From Hyphomicrobiales bacterium (GTDB lineage: Bacteria; Pseudomonadota; Alphaproteobacteria; Rhizobiales; Rhizobiaceae), in contig UBZP01000020.1 of the NCBI GenBank assembly GCA_900469965.1, forward strand, positions 202,892 to 266,891: 64,000 bases of DNA, read 5' to 3'. Within the stretch, counting starts at the first letter, position 1; each line of letters starts with the position of its first letter. Shown one piece after another: positions 8,072 through 17,607 of the stretch. The position numbers and the translations under genes were made by a program. The notes under the pieces were generated by a model. The model worked only from the letters and a program-made list of their open reading frames with translations. It did no database searches and was not told where the DNA came from.

Positions 8072-9514
8072 TCAGACGCCGCTGGCGCCGTCCGAACCGA
8101 TATAGGCGATGCGCAGCATGTTCGTCGCGCCGGGCGTTCCGAGCGGCACGCCGGCGGAGATGATGATGCGGTCGCCCGGCTTGCCGAAGCCCTCGCTGAC
8201 GGTGATGCGGCAGGCGCGATTGACCATGTCGTCGAGGTCCTCGGCATCGCCGGTGACGACGCAGTGCAGGCCCCAGACGACCGACAGCCGGCGCGCGGTC
8301 TCGATGATCGGCGACAGGGCCAGGATCGGCACTTCCGGCCGCTCGCGGGCGGCCCGCAGGCCGGTCGTGCCCGACGAGGTGTAGGTGACGATGGCCGACA
8401 GGTTCAGCGTCTCGGCGATCTGCCGGGCGGCGAGCGAGATGGCGTCGGCGCCGGTCGCCTCCGGCGGCGTGCGCTGGGCGTAGATGATGCCCGGATAGTG
8501 CGGGTCGCGCTCGACCTTGCTGGCGATCGAGGCCATCGTCGAGACGGCTTCCACCGGATACTCGCCGGAGGCCGATTCGGCCGACAGCATGATGGCGTCC
8601 GCGCCCTCGAACACGGCGGTGGCGACGTCGGAAACCTCGGCGCGGGTCGGAACCGGCGCGGAGATCATCGATTCCAGCATCTGGGTGGCGACGACGACCG
8701 GCTTGCCGGCGCGGCGGCAAGCGCGGATCAGCTGCTTCTGCAGGCCCGGCACCGCCTCCAGCGGCATCTCGACGCCGAGGTCGCCGCGGGCGACCATCAG
8801 CGCGTCCGAAAGCTCGATGATCTCGTCGATGCGCTCGATCGCCTGCGGCTTCTCGATCTTCGACATCAGCCCGACGCGGCCGCGCGAGACCTTGCGGACC
8901 TCCGCCAGGTCCTCGGGCCGCTGGATGAAGGAAAGCGCCACCCAGTCGACGCTGCCGGTCGCCAGCACCGCGTCGAGATCGGCGCGGTCCTTCTCGGTCA
9001 GGGCCCCGACGCCGAGCAGCGTGTCGGGCAGGCTGACGCCCTTGCGATCGGAAATCTTGGTGCCGGCGATCACCGTACAGACGATCTTCGTGCCGTCGGC
9101 CTCGTCGGCGCGCAGGTGCAGCTTGCCGTCGTCGATCAGCAGGCGATGGCCGGGCTTGACCGCTTCGAGGATTTCCGGATGCGGCAGGAAGACACGGGTC
9201 GCGTCACCCGGTTCGTCGCGATTGTCGAGCGTAAAGGTCTGGCCCGGCGTCAGGTCGACCTTGCCGTCCTTGAACTTGCCGACGCGGAGCTTCGGCCCCT
9301 GCAGGTCGGCCAGGATGCCGATCGGCCGGCCACAGCGGGCCTCGACGGCGCGGATGCGGCTGATCAGCGTGCGCATCAGGTCGTGGCTGGCATGGCTCAT
9401 GTTGATGCGGAAAAGATCGGCCCCCGCCTCATGCAGCTTCTGGATCATCTCTTCTTCGGCCGAGGCCGGTCCGAGCGTGGCGAGGATCTTTACTCTTCTG
9501 TTCCGCTTCATCAA
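8072..9514 (-). CDS. pyk: Pyruvate kinase
   Basis: Catalyses phosphoenolpyruvate + ADP to pyruvate + ATP, the last step of glycolysis. The 480-residue protein has the usual length and domain order: A domain with the N-terminal VKILATLGPAS, inserted B domain (about 70-170), the active-site stretch MSKIEKPQAI with catalytic Lys (about 220), the MVARGDLGVE motif, and the C-terminal regulatory domain. The conserved LSAESASGEYP replaces the LSGETA form common elsewhere. The start overlaps the stop of the upstream DUF1036 gene (ATGA), so the two are translationally coupled. A 20-base perfect palindrome lies at 8019-8038 beyond its stop codon. Confidence 0.96.
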   Translation of the reverse strand: MMKRNRRVKILATLGPASAEEEMIQKLHEAGADLFRINMSHASHDLMRTLISRIRAVEARCGRPIGILADLQGPKLRVGKFKDGKVDLTPGQTFTLDNRDEPGDATRVFLPHPEILEAVKPGHRLLIDDGKLHLRADEADGTKIVCTVIAGTKISDRKGVSLPDTLLGVGALTEKDRADLDAVLATGSVDWVALSFIQRPEDLAEVRKVSRGRVGLMSKIEKPQAIERIDEIIELSDALMVARGDLGVEMPLEAVPGLQKQLIRACRRAGKPVVVATQMLESMISAPVPTRAEVSDVATAVFEGADAIMLSAESASGEYPVEAVSTMASIASKVERDPHYPGIIYAQRTPPEATGADAISLAARQIAETLNLSAIVTYTSSGTTGLRAARERPEVPILALSPIIETARRLSVVWGLHCVVTGDAEDLDDMVNRACRITVSEGFGKPGDRIIISAGVPLGTPGATNMLRIAYIGSDGASGV

Positions 9515-10020
9515 TTCTGGCTTTCCTGGGGGCCAGGCGTGTCGGAGAGCTGGACCATCCAGCTGCCCTGGCGCCCGGTGTCATATTCCTTGAATCCCAT
9601 CTTCTGGAATCCGCGGGCGAAGCAGTCCTGAACGCCGGTGATCTTGAACTCGTTCTCGGCCACGCACATGTTCACCTCCCCCGTCCAGCGGCCGCCGCGG
9701 GCGGCGTCCTCGGCGTAGAGGTAGTAGTAGCGGGACTGCAGTTCGCCCTCGATCAGCGTGGCGCAGGTCGTAGCCGGTATCTGCCACCAGCCTTCGGTCA
9801 CCCAGCCTTCGGTGGCACGGTAGCCGATCGCGACACCGACCAGGTTCTGCGTCCCGTTGCAGACCCGGAAGTCCGCATGTGCAGCTCCCGGAGCTGCAAG
9901 CGTGAAGAATGCGGCAGCGGCAAACAGGCCGAGGCAGGAAAGGCCGGGCGCCGAACGGAGGGGACGTGAGTGCGAATGATCTGGCACGGCTTCCAATGGG
10001 AACTCCGTTGATTTGGTCAC
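9511..10020 (-). CDS. DUF1036 secreted protein upstream of pyk
   Basis: A 169-residue DUF1036 protein with a signal peptide (hydrophobic segment LSCLGLFAAAAFFTLAAPGAAHA near residues 28-50). The mature domain starts FRVCNGTQN and contains the family's Tyr/Trp-rich core WVTEGWWQIP and paired Cys (C53-like, C86-like, C117-like, C133-like positions), suggesting disulfides in the periplasm. Function unknown. The listed GTG at 10020 gives a long n-region; an in-frame GTG at VPDHSH, about 33 bases downstream, is an equally possible start. The stop overlaps the pyk start by four bases, an unusual coupling of a periplasmic protein to a glycolytic enzyme. Confidence 0.78.
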   Translation of the reverse strand: MTKSTEFPLEAVPDHSHSRPLRSAPGLSCLGLFAAAAFFTLAAPGAAHADFRVCNGTQNLVGVAIGYRATEGWVTEGWWQIPATTCATLIEGELQSRYYYLYAEDAARGGRWTGEVNMCVAENEFKITGVQDCFARGFQKMGFKEYDTGRQGSWMVQLSDTPGPQESQN

Positions 10021-10192
10021 GCGCTTTCTTGCGACGGCAGGGCGCGAATGTCAACGCAACTCTAATCGATTATATTGTGATCCGGCCCATCCGCACCGCC
10101 CCAATTCGCCGGGAATCGTTGTTCCCGCATCGACTTGCGATTGCCGTGTGCCCATGCCATCAAGTCTCTGACGTCCATGACGAAGAGATCGC

Positions 10193-10993
10193 ATGAAAAC
10201 CCTGCAAACGGATGACAACCCGTTCGAGATCCTCGACGGGGACGCGCGCTGCGGCCTCGTCCTTCTCGCCGACCACGCGACCAACCGCGTCCCCCCGGCC
10301 TACGACCGCCTCGGTCTTCCCGAAACCGCCTTTGCGCGCCACATCGCCTACGACATCGGCATCGAGGGGCTGACGCGGGCGCTGGCGGAGCGGCTCGGCG
10401 TGCCCGCGGTGATGAGCCGCTTCTCGCGCCTGCTGATCGATCCCAACCGCGGCGAGGACGACCCGACCCTGATCATGCGGATTTCCGACGGTGCGATCGT
10501 GCCCGGCAACCACCCGATCACGGAGGCGGAATGGCAGCACCGGCTCGAGACCTACCACCGCCCCTACCATGGCGCCGTGTCGGAGACGATCGGCAGGGTG
10601 GCGGCGGCGAGCGGCCGGGCGCCGCTGGTGATCTCGCTGCATTCCTTCACCCCGTCCTGGAAGGGGGTGCCGCGCCCCTGGCACATCACCGTGCTGTGGG
10701 ACAGCGACCATCGCGCCGTCGACCCGCTGCTGTCCGAACTGGCCGCCATTCCCGGTGTCCTGACCGCCAGCAACGAGCCCTATGACGGAGCGCTGCGGGG
10801 CGACACCATGTTCCGCCACTGCATGAAGACCGGCATCCCGCATGCCCTGATCGAGGTGCGCCAGGACGAGATCGGCGACGCCGCCGGCATCGCGCGATGG
10901 GCGGAGCGGCTCGCCCCGATCCTTACCCGCTTGAACGCCGACGAAGCGCTTCACACCTATCAGATATTCCCCTCGCGCACCGGGCCCTACTGA
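10193..10993 (+). CDS. N-formylglutamate amidohydrolase family protein (copy 1)
   Basis: A 266-residue member of the N-formylglutamate amidohydrolase (HutG/FGase) superfamily, zinc-dependent enzymes that release formate from N-formyl amino acids. Family motifs visible: ADHATNRVPPAYDRLG (about 25-40), SRFSRLLIDPNRGEDD (80-95) and ISLHSFTPSW (141-150). The family's amidohydrolase substrate is not certain here, because histidine utilisation genes are absent nearby. A second, divergent family member lies at 48260-49141. It is followed 59 bases downstream by a DUF1244 gene on the same strand. Confidence 0.88.
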   Translation: MKTLQTDDNPFEILDGDARCGLVLLADHATNRVPPAYDRLGLPETAFARHIAYDIGIEGLTRALAERLGVPAVMSRFSRLLIDPNRGEDDPTLIMRISDGAIVPGNHPITEAEWQHRLETYHRPYHGAVSETIGRVAAASGRAPLVISLHSFTPSWKGVPRPWHITVLWDSDHRAVDPLLSELAAIPGVLTASNEPYDGALRGDTMFRHCMKTGIPHALIEVRQDEIGDAAGIARWAERLAPILTRLNADEALHTYQIFPSRTGPY

Positions 10994-11052
10994 CCGGCCG
11001 GGGATCGAAACCGGGCGAGACGACCAGCAGGCATCGCCCACGGAGGACCGAC

Positions 11053-11358
11053 ATGGACGAACTCAGCGAAGAACAACGCACGGCCTTCGAGGCCGCCGCC
11101 TTCCGGCGGCTCGTCTCGCACCTGCGCGAGCGGACGGACGTGCAGAACATCGACCTGATGAACCTCGCCGGCTTCTGCCGCAACTGCCTGTCGAACTGGT
11201 ATCGCGAGGCGGCCAATGCCGCGGGCGTGGCGATGGACAAGGAGGAGTCCCGCGAGATCATCTACGGAATGCCCTATGACGCCTGGCGCGAACTGCACCA
11301 GAAGGAAGCGAGCGCCGAGCAGAAGGCCGCTTTCGAGGTCAACCGCCCGCACGAATGA
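11053..11358 (+). CDS. DUF1244 protein
   Basis: A 101-residue protein of the DUF1244 family, widespread in proteobacteria. The conserved core is visible: AAFRRLVSHLRERTDVQNIDLMNLAGFCRNCLSNWY (about 16-51), with the NL-GFCRNC motif holding two cysteines three residues apart, a possible metal or redox site, then EIIYGMPYDAWR. The ATG at 11053 follows a CGGAGGACCG ribosome-binding site. Function unknown. It probably shares a transcript with the amidohydrolase upstream. Confidence 0.88.
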   Translation: MDELSEEQRTAFEAAAFRRLVSHLRERTDVQNIDLMNLAGFCRNCLSNWYREAANAAGVAMDKEESREIIYGMPYDAWRELHQKEASAEQKAAFEVNRPHE

Positions 11359-11568
11359 CGGGCCGCGCCCGCTCCCTTGCAGCTGCCGGAGTCTCGCCGC
11401 GGCGAAACCCGCCCGTGATGCGGCAACGGCCGGGCGAGGATAGCGTGGGTATCTTGTATAAGCCGCGAAAATTGCCGCGGCCCTGCTGATAGGTCTTGAT
11501 CTCGCCGGAACTTCGCGGCAGATCACGCCATCACGTCCATTCATTTTTCCCCAGTCAAGGAGAAGACC

Positions 11569-11832
11569 ATGTCCGATGCTCACGGCGTCGCCCGCGACCA
11601 GCTTCGTGCTTTCATCGAGCGGATCGAGCGCCTGGAAGAAGAAAAGAAGACGATCGCCGACGACATCAAGGATGTCTACGGCGAGGCCAAGGGCGTCGGC
11701 TTCGACACCAAGATCCTGCGCAAGGTGATCCAGATCCGCAAGCAGGATAAGGACGAGCGCATGGAGCAGGAGGCGATCCTGGACACCTACCTGCAGGCGC
11801 TGGGCATGGTCGACCTGCCGCCGGAAGAATGA
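11569..11832 (+). CDS. gapR: GapR-type nucleoid protein (DUF2312)
   Basis: An 87-residue DUF2312 protein closely matching GapR, which in Caulobacter binds overtwisted, AT-rich DNA ahead of replication forks and transcription units and stimulates topoisomerases. The visible pattern is the expected one: an N-terminal coiled coil (about 8-42, [19 protein letters not shown]), then the basic stretch with [17 protein letters not shown] (about 46-65), then a short helical tail. A good AAGGAGAAGACC ribosome-binding site precedes the ATG. A strong bidirectional terminator directly follows. The gene is monocistronic in appearance. Confidence 0.92.
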   Translation: MSDAHGVARDQLRAFIERIERLEEEKKTIADDIKDVYGEAKGVGFDTKILRKVIQIRKQDKDERMEQEAILDTYLQALGMVDLPPEE

Positions 11833-11853
11833 CAGGCCGACCGCAAGGTCGCA

Positions 11854-11892
11854 CGAAAAAGCCCGCCGAACCTGGTTCGGCGGGCTTTTTCG
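11854..11892 (+). terminator. Bidirectional rho-independent terminator
   Basis: A 19-base perfect inverted repeat around one central base: CGAAAAAGCCCGCCGAACC and its complement, giving a GC stem with A-run and T-run on both sides. It lies between the convergent gapR and DUF882 genes and can serve both. Confidence 0.92.
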
Positions 11893-11914
11893 TATCGGTT
11901 CGAAGGCGCGACCG

Positions 11915-13777
11915 TCAGTCGGTTTCGGAGAACTTCCGCACTTCCATGAAATTGACGGCGGTGCCGCTGAAGCGGCCGGCGTCGATGCTCGCCGTCTCCG
12001 GCTGGAAACCGGCCTTGTAGACGGTCGTCGGGGCTTCGCGCATCGACCGGCTGACGAAACGCGGCGCCTTCACCGGCTTCGACAGCGTCGCGACCCGGCC
12101 CTGCGTCAGGGCCCACTGCGAGATGATCTTCTGGGTCAGCTTCGGCTCGGTGCGGATCGCCCCGCGCGCGGCAGCCTCCGCATCCTGCTTCTTCGGGCGG
12201 CCGCCCTTGGCGGGCACCTCGTTGACCGGAACGTCGAAGGCGGTCAGCGCTTCACGCGCGGCACCGGACGGACGCGGCACGAAGGCGGCCAGTTCGACGG
12301 CCTCCTCCTCCGCGCTCTCGTCGCTGGGCACCGCAAGCGCGACGCGCGTCGCAGCCTCTGCCGAGATCCCGGCGTCGGGCTCGGCCTCGGCCTCGGCGAC
12401 CACGGCGACATCGGCAGCGCCGGCCTGGTTCGGGACGCCGACATCGGCCTCCGCCACCGCGAGCCAGGCGGCATCGTCACCCGGACGCGAGCCCGGAACG
12501 GGGATCAGCGCCGCCGTCATCGCACCCGGCTCGGCTTCGCCGGGAAGCGTGCGGGGACCGAGCATCTGGGGCACCGGAACCTTGTAGGCGCCGAGGTCGG
12601 CGAATTCGCTCTGCGGCAGGGCGGCCACCGGCGCCGCCGGCTCGGCGGCGGCGAGCGCGGCTGCGGCATTGTTCGCCGCCGGCGGGACCAGCGCCAGTTC
12701 GGAGGCGGCGGGTGCTGCGGCATCCGGAGCGGCATTGTCGCGGAAGGCGGGCCGGACCAGCGGGATCGGCGCGTTGAGCTCGGCGATCTGCGTCTCGGTG
12801 ACTTCGGTCTCGGTGACCGTCGGCCGCGCTTCCGGCGTCGCGTCGGAAGGCTCGGAGCCGCCGACGCCCGGAAGGGCTTCCGCCGTTGCGGCAGCACCGG
12901 CGCGTGCGGCGGGCTTGGCCTCTTCCAGCGGCTCGGCGCTGGCAATGGCCGTGGGTTCTTCGTCTTCATCCCCGCCGCCGCCGAAGAGGGCCGCGAAGAA
13001 GTTCCGGCGCTTGCCGGTCGATTTCTCGTCCGCCGATCCGCCGCCGGCGACCTGAACGGCATCCGCGCCGACCCGGCGCTTGTAGTCGGCGACCGCCTGC
13101 TGGTAGCCCGGCAGCGGCTTGCCGTCGGAGGGGACGTGCATCGTCTTGCCGTCGGGGAACAGCGACACCAGCTCCTGGCGGCTCATGCGCGGCCAAGCGC
13201 GGACGCTGCCGACGTCCATGTGAACGAAGGGCGAGCCGGAGGTGGGATAGTAGCCGACGCCGCCGACCTGGAATTTCATGCCGATCTCGCGCAGCTTCTT
13301 CAGCTTCACGTCGGGCAGGTAGAAGTCCATCGCCTTGCCGAGCATGTGCTGGCTCTTCTTGGCCACGCCCTTCGAGCGCGAACGCAGCATCGAGTTGGTG
13401 GCGGGCGAACGATAGGCGGAAACGACGTGGATATAGGCGCGCGAGCCGCTCTTCTGGTAGACCTCCCAGATGAGGTCGAAGAGCCGCGGATCCATCTTGG
13501 TCGGCTCGTTGCGGCGCCAGTCGCGCAGGAAACGGTTGAGCTGCTGGAGGCCCTTCTGATCGTAGCGCCCGTTGCGCTTGAAGGTGATCTCCGCCTTTTC
13601 ATTGGTATGGACGAAATAGACTTTCAGCGTGCGCGTGCCGGAGGCGGCATCGGTCGCCGAGGGGACCAGGGCCGGAACGACGAGCGAAACGGCCATGGCA
13701 GCGATGGTCAGAACCTTGGGCGTCCTCGCCAGCGCCGCCCTGCACATGGCTAGCGCGCTGGCTCCCCGGAGCGTCAT
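11915..13777 (-). CDS. DUF882 (YcbK-like) murein peptidase-family protein with long low-complexity tail
   Basis: A 620-residue protein. Residues about 20-45 form a signal or anchor helix, and residues about 60-200 are a DUF882/peptidase M15 domain. Its zinc-site pattern is visible: SAYRSPATN, then SQHMLGKAMDF (His and Asp) and FVHMDVG (His). M15 DUF882 proteins are endopeptidase-like proteins acting on murein. The remaining 400 residues are Ala/Glu/Pro-rich with short repeats and a basic C-terminal end, unlike the short E. coli YcbK. The start ATG at 13777 gives MTLRGAS; a TTG at 13798 with a purine-rich region upstream is an alternative. It is convergent with gapR. Confidence 0.82.
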   Translation of the reverse strand: MTLRGASALAMCRAALARTPKVLTIAAMAVSLVVPALVPSATDAASGTRTLKVYFVHTNEKAEITFKRNGRYDQKGLQQLNRFLRDWRRNEPTKMDPRLFDLIWEVYQKSGSRAYIHVVSAYRSPATNSMLRSRSKGVAKKSQHMLGKAMDFYLPDVKLKKLREIGMKFQVGGVGYYPTSGSPFVHMDVGSVRAWPRMSRQELVSLFPDGKTMHVPSDGKPLPGYQQAVADYKRRVGADAVQVAGGGSADEKSTGKRRNFFAALFGGGGDEDEEPTAIASAEPLEEAKPAARAGAAATAEALPGVGGSEPSDATPEARPTVTETEVTETQIAELNAPIPLVRPAFRDNAAPDAAAPAASELALVPPAANNAAAALAAAEPAAPVAALPQSEFADLGAYKVPVPQMLGPRTLPGEAEPGAMTAALIPVPGSRPGDDAAWLAVAEADVGVPNQAGAADVAVVAEAEAEPDAGISAEAATRVALAVPSDESAEEEAVELAAFVPRPSGAAREALTAFDVPVNEVPAKGGRPKKQDAEAAARGAIRTEPKLTQKIISQWALTQGRVATLSKPVKAPRFVSRSMREAPTTVYKAGFQPETASIDAGRFSGTAVNFMEVRKFSETD

Positions 13778-13976
13778 CGATCCGATAAAATTTGCCAACT
13801 CTATCCCCGTCCTGCGGACAATGGTCGTCCCTGATAGCTCAGATGACGACCAATTGCGGTAACAGCATGGCAAATCCGCCACAGTCGCCAATACAGTACC
13901 CTTATAGTGAACGATCCACTAACAAGGCATGAACGGCAACCGGAAAAGCACGAGGCGATTGAGAAATCAACTGAAT

Positions 13977-15515
13977 TCAGGCTACTTCCCTTAACGGATT
14001 ATCTGGATCGATGCCATAATCTTTGAGTTTTCGATACAAAGTCGACCTGCCGATGCCCAATTTGCGGGCAACCTGGCTCATCTGGCCATGATAGAACTTC
14101 AAGGCAAACCGGATCAGTTCCTCTTCTACATCGGCCAGCCGGCGCACCTGGCCGCCGCCGTCGAGGCTCGGGATCGTGTTTTCGTTGACCGCCGGCGCAC
14201 GTGATTCGGCGTGCTCCTCGCTGCGGAACTCGGGATAGACCGAGGGCAGCCGGACCGACGCGAGCCGGGGCGCGGGCGGCGCGCTCGCCACGTCCCAGGA
14301 CACCGTCCCCTCGGCGGAGATCGAATGGCCGGGCACCTGTGTAGCGATCTGCGGGAAATCGGAGGTGTGCAGTTCCGAGCCCTGTGCGAGAACGACCGCG
14401 CGGAAGATCGCGTTCTCCAGCTGGCGGATGTTGCCCGGCCAGTCGAAGGCCGTCAGCAGCGCCAGGGCGGCGGACGAGACCGTCAGCGGCGTCGCCAGCT
14501 TCTGCTCGCCCGCGAAGCGCTCGACGAACGAGCGGACGAGCACCGGAATGTCCTCCTTGCGCTTGCGCAGCGCCGGGATCGTGATCGGGAAGACGTTGAG
14601 CCGGTAGTAGAGGTCTTCGCGGAAGCGGCCCTCCTTCACCTCGGTGATCAGGTCCTTGTTGGTGGCCGAGATCAGCCGGACGTTGACCTTCTGCGGAGAG
14701 CGCGCCCCGACCGTCTCGATCTCGCCCTGCTGCACGGCGCGCAGCAGCTTGACCTGCACCTCGAGCGGCAGGTCGCCGATCTCGTCGAGGAAGATCGTGC
14801 CGCCGTCGGCTTCGGCGAACTTGCCGATGTGCCGCTCGGTGGCGCCGGTGAACGCCCCCTTCTCGTGGCCGAACAGGATGCTTTCGACGAGGTTGTGCGG
14901 GATGGCGCCGCAGTTGACGGTGACGAACGGCTTGCTGGCCCGGTCGCTGGCCGACTGGATGGCGCGGGCGATCATCTCCTTGCCGACGCCGGATTCGCCC
15001 TCGATCACCACCGGGATGTTCGATTGCGCCGCCCGGCGCGCCAGTTCGATCACCCGCAGCATCTCCGGGCTCGCCGAGACGATGTCGTCGAACTGCACCG
15101 CCTCGCTGCGGACGCGGCGGGTGGTGCGGCCGCGATAGTCGCGCTGCTCGAGCTTCAGCGCGTTGTCGATGGCGACGCCGAGCCGCTCGGGCGACACCGG
15201 CTTGACGACGAAATCGAACGCGCCGGCGCGCATCGCCATCACCACGGTCTCGAGCCCGCCCTGCCCGGTCTGGACGACGACGGGAATGGCGATCTCGCGT
15301 TCTGCGAGCGCATCGAGGAAGGCGCTGCCATTCATTTCGGGCATCATCAGGTCGAGCAGAATGACGCTGATGAGACCGCCCTTGCGGTCGAGAACGTCCA
15401 GGCCCTGTCGGCCGTTTTCGGCCATGTGCGCGACATGGCCGTTGCGTTCGATCATGTTCTTCAGAAGCCTGCGCTGGACAGGATCATCGTCGATGACAAG
15501 AATGTGGGCCGTCAT
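13977..15515 (-). CDS. Sigma-54-dependent response regulator (NtrC-type)
   Basis: A 512-residue activator. Residues 1-125 form a receiver with Asp55 ([10 protein letters not shown]) and the conserved Lys in FVVKPVSP. Residues about 150-375 form an AAA+ sigma-54-interacting domain with Walker A GESGVGKE, the sigma-54 contact motif GAFTGA, Walker [10 protein letters not shown] and the arginine region FREDLYYRL. Residues about 470-510 form a Fis-type helix-turn-helix ([17 protein letters not shown]). It activates transcription from -24/-12 promoters. No histidine kinase is adjacent, so it is an orphan regulator. The ATG at 15515 has an AAGGAG ribosome-binding site. It is divergent from pepF. Confidence 0.93.
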   Translation of the reverse strand: MTAHILVIDDDPVQRRLLKNMIERNGHVAHMAENGRQGLDVLDRKGGLISVILLDLMMPEMNGSAFLDALAEREIAIPVVVQTGQGGLETVVMAMRAGAFDFVVKPVSPERLGVAIDNALKLEQRDYRGRTTRRVRSEAVQFDDIVSASPEMLRVIELARRAAQSNIPVVIEGESGVGKEMIARAIQSASDRASKPFVTVNCGAIPHNLVESILFGHEKGAFTGATERHIGKFAEADGGTIFLDEIGDLPLEVQVKLLRAVQQGEIETVGARSPQKVNVRLISATNKDLITEVKEGRFREDLYYRLNVFPITIPALRKRKEDIPVLVRSFVERFAGEQKLATPLTVSSAALALLTAFDWPGNIRQLENAIFRAVVLAQGSELHTSDFPQIATQVPGHSISAEGTVSWDVASAPPAPRLASVRLPSVYPEFRSEEHAESRAPAVNENTIPSLDGGGQVRRLADVEEELIRFALKFYHGQMSQVARKLGIGRSTLYRKLKDYGIDPDNPLREVA

Positions 15516-15676
15516 TGGTACATCTCCTTGCCCTCCACGCATCATGCGCAGAGTTGGCACAACAATACCGACGGACCTTGGCACGAAGGGTTGAACATGC
15601 CGTTTTGAGAAAGGCTTGCATTTTAACCAACGACGACGCAAGCAAACGCCAATCGCATCAGACACGAGGCCAACCG

Positions 15677-17542
15677 ATGCCCATCTTCAGAAATTCGCCC
15701 CAGATCCACCACGCGACCGCGACCGCCGGCGCCTCGGCCGGAACCCTGTCCGGCGATCTCGGCGAGCTGCCGCTGTGGAACCTCGGCGACCTCTATGCTT
15801 CGCCCAAGGCGCCGGAATTTGCCGCCGACCTGAAGCGTGGCGAGGCGGATGCGCTGGCCTTCGAGGCCAGGTGGAAGGGCCGGCTCGACGAGGCCGCCGG
15901 CAAGACCGGCGCCGATGGCATCGGCCAGGCCGTCAAGGAGTTCGAGGCGCTGGACGACCTGCTCGGCCGCATCTCCTCCTTCGCCGGGCTGACCTACTTC
16001 TCCAACACCACCGACCCGGCCAACGGCAAGTTCTACGGCGACGTGCAGTCGAAGATCACCGACATCTCCTCGCACCTTCTGTTTTTCGCCTTGGAATTGA
16101 ACAGGATAGACGACGCGCGCCTGGAAGCCTGCCTCCGCGACGACAAGGTCGCCGGCCACTTCCGCCCATGGATCGAGGACCTGCGCAAGGAGAAGCCGCA
16201 CCAGCTCGACGACCGCACCGAGCAGCTCTTCCTGGAGAAGTCGATGACCGGCGCCGCCGCCTGGAACCGGCTGTTCGACGAGACCATGGCCTCGCTGCGC
16301 TACGAGATCGACGGCGAGGACGTGCCGCTGGAGGTGGCGCTGAACCTTCTGCAGGATGTGAGCGGCGAGACCCGCCGCAAGGCCGCGATGGCGCTGGCCA
16401 AGACCTTTGAGGACAACATCCGCACCTTCACCCTCATCACCAACACGCTCGCCAAGGACAAGGAAATCTCCGACCGCTGGCGCGGCTTTGACGACATCGC
16501 CGACAGCCGGCACCTGGCCAACCGCGTCGAGCGCGAGGTGGTCGACGCGCTGGCCGCCGCCGTGCGCGAGGCCTATCCGCGGCTGTCGCACCGCTACTAT
16601 GCGATGAAGGCGAAGTGGCTCGGAATGGAACAGCTCGAATTCTGGGACCGCAACGCGCCGTTGCCGGAGACCCCCGCCACGCTGATCCCCTGGAGCGACG
16701 CGAAGGAGACGGTGCTTTCCGCCTACCGCGCCTTCGCGCCGGAAATGGCGGCGATCGCCGGCCGCTTCTTCGACGAGAGCTGGATCGATGCGCCCGTGCG
16801 ACCCGGCAAGGCGCCCGGCGCCTTCGCCCACCCGACCGTGCCCTCGGCCCACCCCTATGTGCTCGTCAACTACATGGGCAAGCCGCGCGACGTGATGACG
16901 CTGGCGCACGAGCTCGGCCACGGCGTTCACCAGGTACTCGCCGCCGGCCAGGGCGCGCTGATGGCCTCCACCCCGCTGACGCTCGCCGAAACCGCCTCCG
17001 TCTTCGGCGAGATGCTGACCTTCCGCTCGCTGCTCGAACAGACGAAGGACAAGCGCGAGCGCAAGGCGATGCTCGCCCAGAAGGTCGAGGACATGATCAA
17101 CACGGTCGTGCGCCAGATCGCCTTCTACGAGTTCGAGCGCAAGGTCCACACCGCCCGCAAGGAGGGCGAGCTGACCGCCGAGCAGATCGGCGAGCTGTGG
17201 CTCTCCGTCCAGTCAGACAGCCTCGGCCCGGCGATCCGGATCTCCGAGGGCTACGAGACCTACTGGGCCTATATCCCCCACTTCATCCATTCGCCCTTCT
17301 ACGTCTACGCCTATGCCTTCGGCGACTGCCTGGTGAACTCGCTCTATGCCGTCTACCAGCAAGCCGAGAGCGGCTTCCAAGAGAAGTACTTCGAGATGCT
17401 CAAGGCCGGCGGCACCCGCCACCACTCCGACCTCCTGCGCCCCTTCGGCCTCAATGCCGCCGACCCGTCGTTCTGGAGCAAGGGCCTGTCGATGATCGAA
17501 GGGCTCATCGACGAGCTGGAGGCGCTTGATAGGGACGCCTGA
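15677..17542 (+). CDS. pepF: Oligoendopeptidase F (M3 metallopeptidase)
   Basis: A 621-residue cytoplasmic zinc peptidase that cleaves short peptides. The M3 zinc-binding motif HELGH is at residues 411-415, followed about 25 residues later by the ETASVFGE stretch with the third ligand. The flanking YVLVNYMGKPRDVMTLAHELGHGVH region is typical. The N-terminal oligopeptidase F domain spans about 30-200. The ATG at 15677 was taken because upstream in-frame residues are in the divergent promoter region. The gene is followed 65 bases later by the pabB operon on the same strand. Confidence 0.95.
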   Translation: MPIFRNSPQIHHATATAGASAGTLSGDLGELPLWNLGDLYASPKAPEFAADLKRGEADALAFEARWKGRLDEAAGKTGADGIGQAVKEFEALDDLLGRISSFAGLTYFSNTTDPANGKFYGDVQSKITDISSHLLFFALELNRIDDARLEACLRDDKVAGHFRPWIEDLRKEKPHQLDDRTEQLFLEKSMTGAAAWNRLFDETMASLRYEIDGEDVPLEVALNLLQDVSGETRRKAAMALAKTFEDNIRTFTLITNTLAKDKEISDRWRGFDDIADSRHLANRVEREVVDALAAAVREAYPRLSHRYYAMKAKWLGMEQLEFWDRNAPLPETPATLIPWSDAKETVLSAYRAFAPEMAAIAGRFFDESWIDAPVRPGKAPGAFAHPTVPSAHPYVLVNYMGKPRDVMTLAHELGHGVHQVLAAGQGALMASTPLTLAETASVFGEMLTFRSLLEQTKDKRERKAMLAQKVEDMINTVVRQIAFYEFERKVHTARKEGELTAEQIGELWLSVQSDSLGPAIRISEGYETYWAYIPHFIHSPFYVYAYAFGDCLVNSLYAVYQQAESGFQEKYFEMLKAGGTRHHSDLLRPFGLNAADPSFWSKGLSMIEGLIDELEALDRDA

Positions 17543-17607
17543 CACCGACCGCGCCGCGCCGCAAAGAGCAAGGCGCGGCAGGACAAAGAGATCCGAGTGC
17601 CGAAGAG

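Noticed and set aside
15515..15676. Upstream extension of pepF to 15515
   Set aside because: The extra residues overlap the divergent sigma-54 gene promoter region and resemble no family N-terminus; the ATG at 15677 fits the family.
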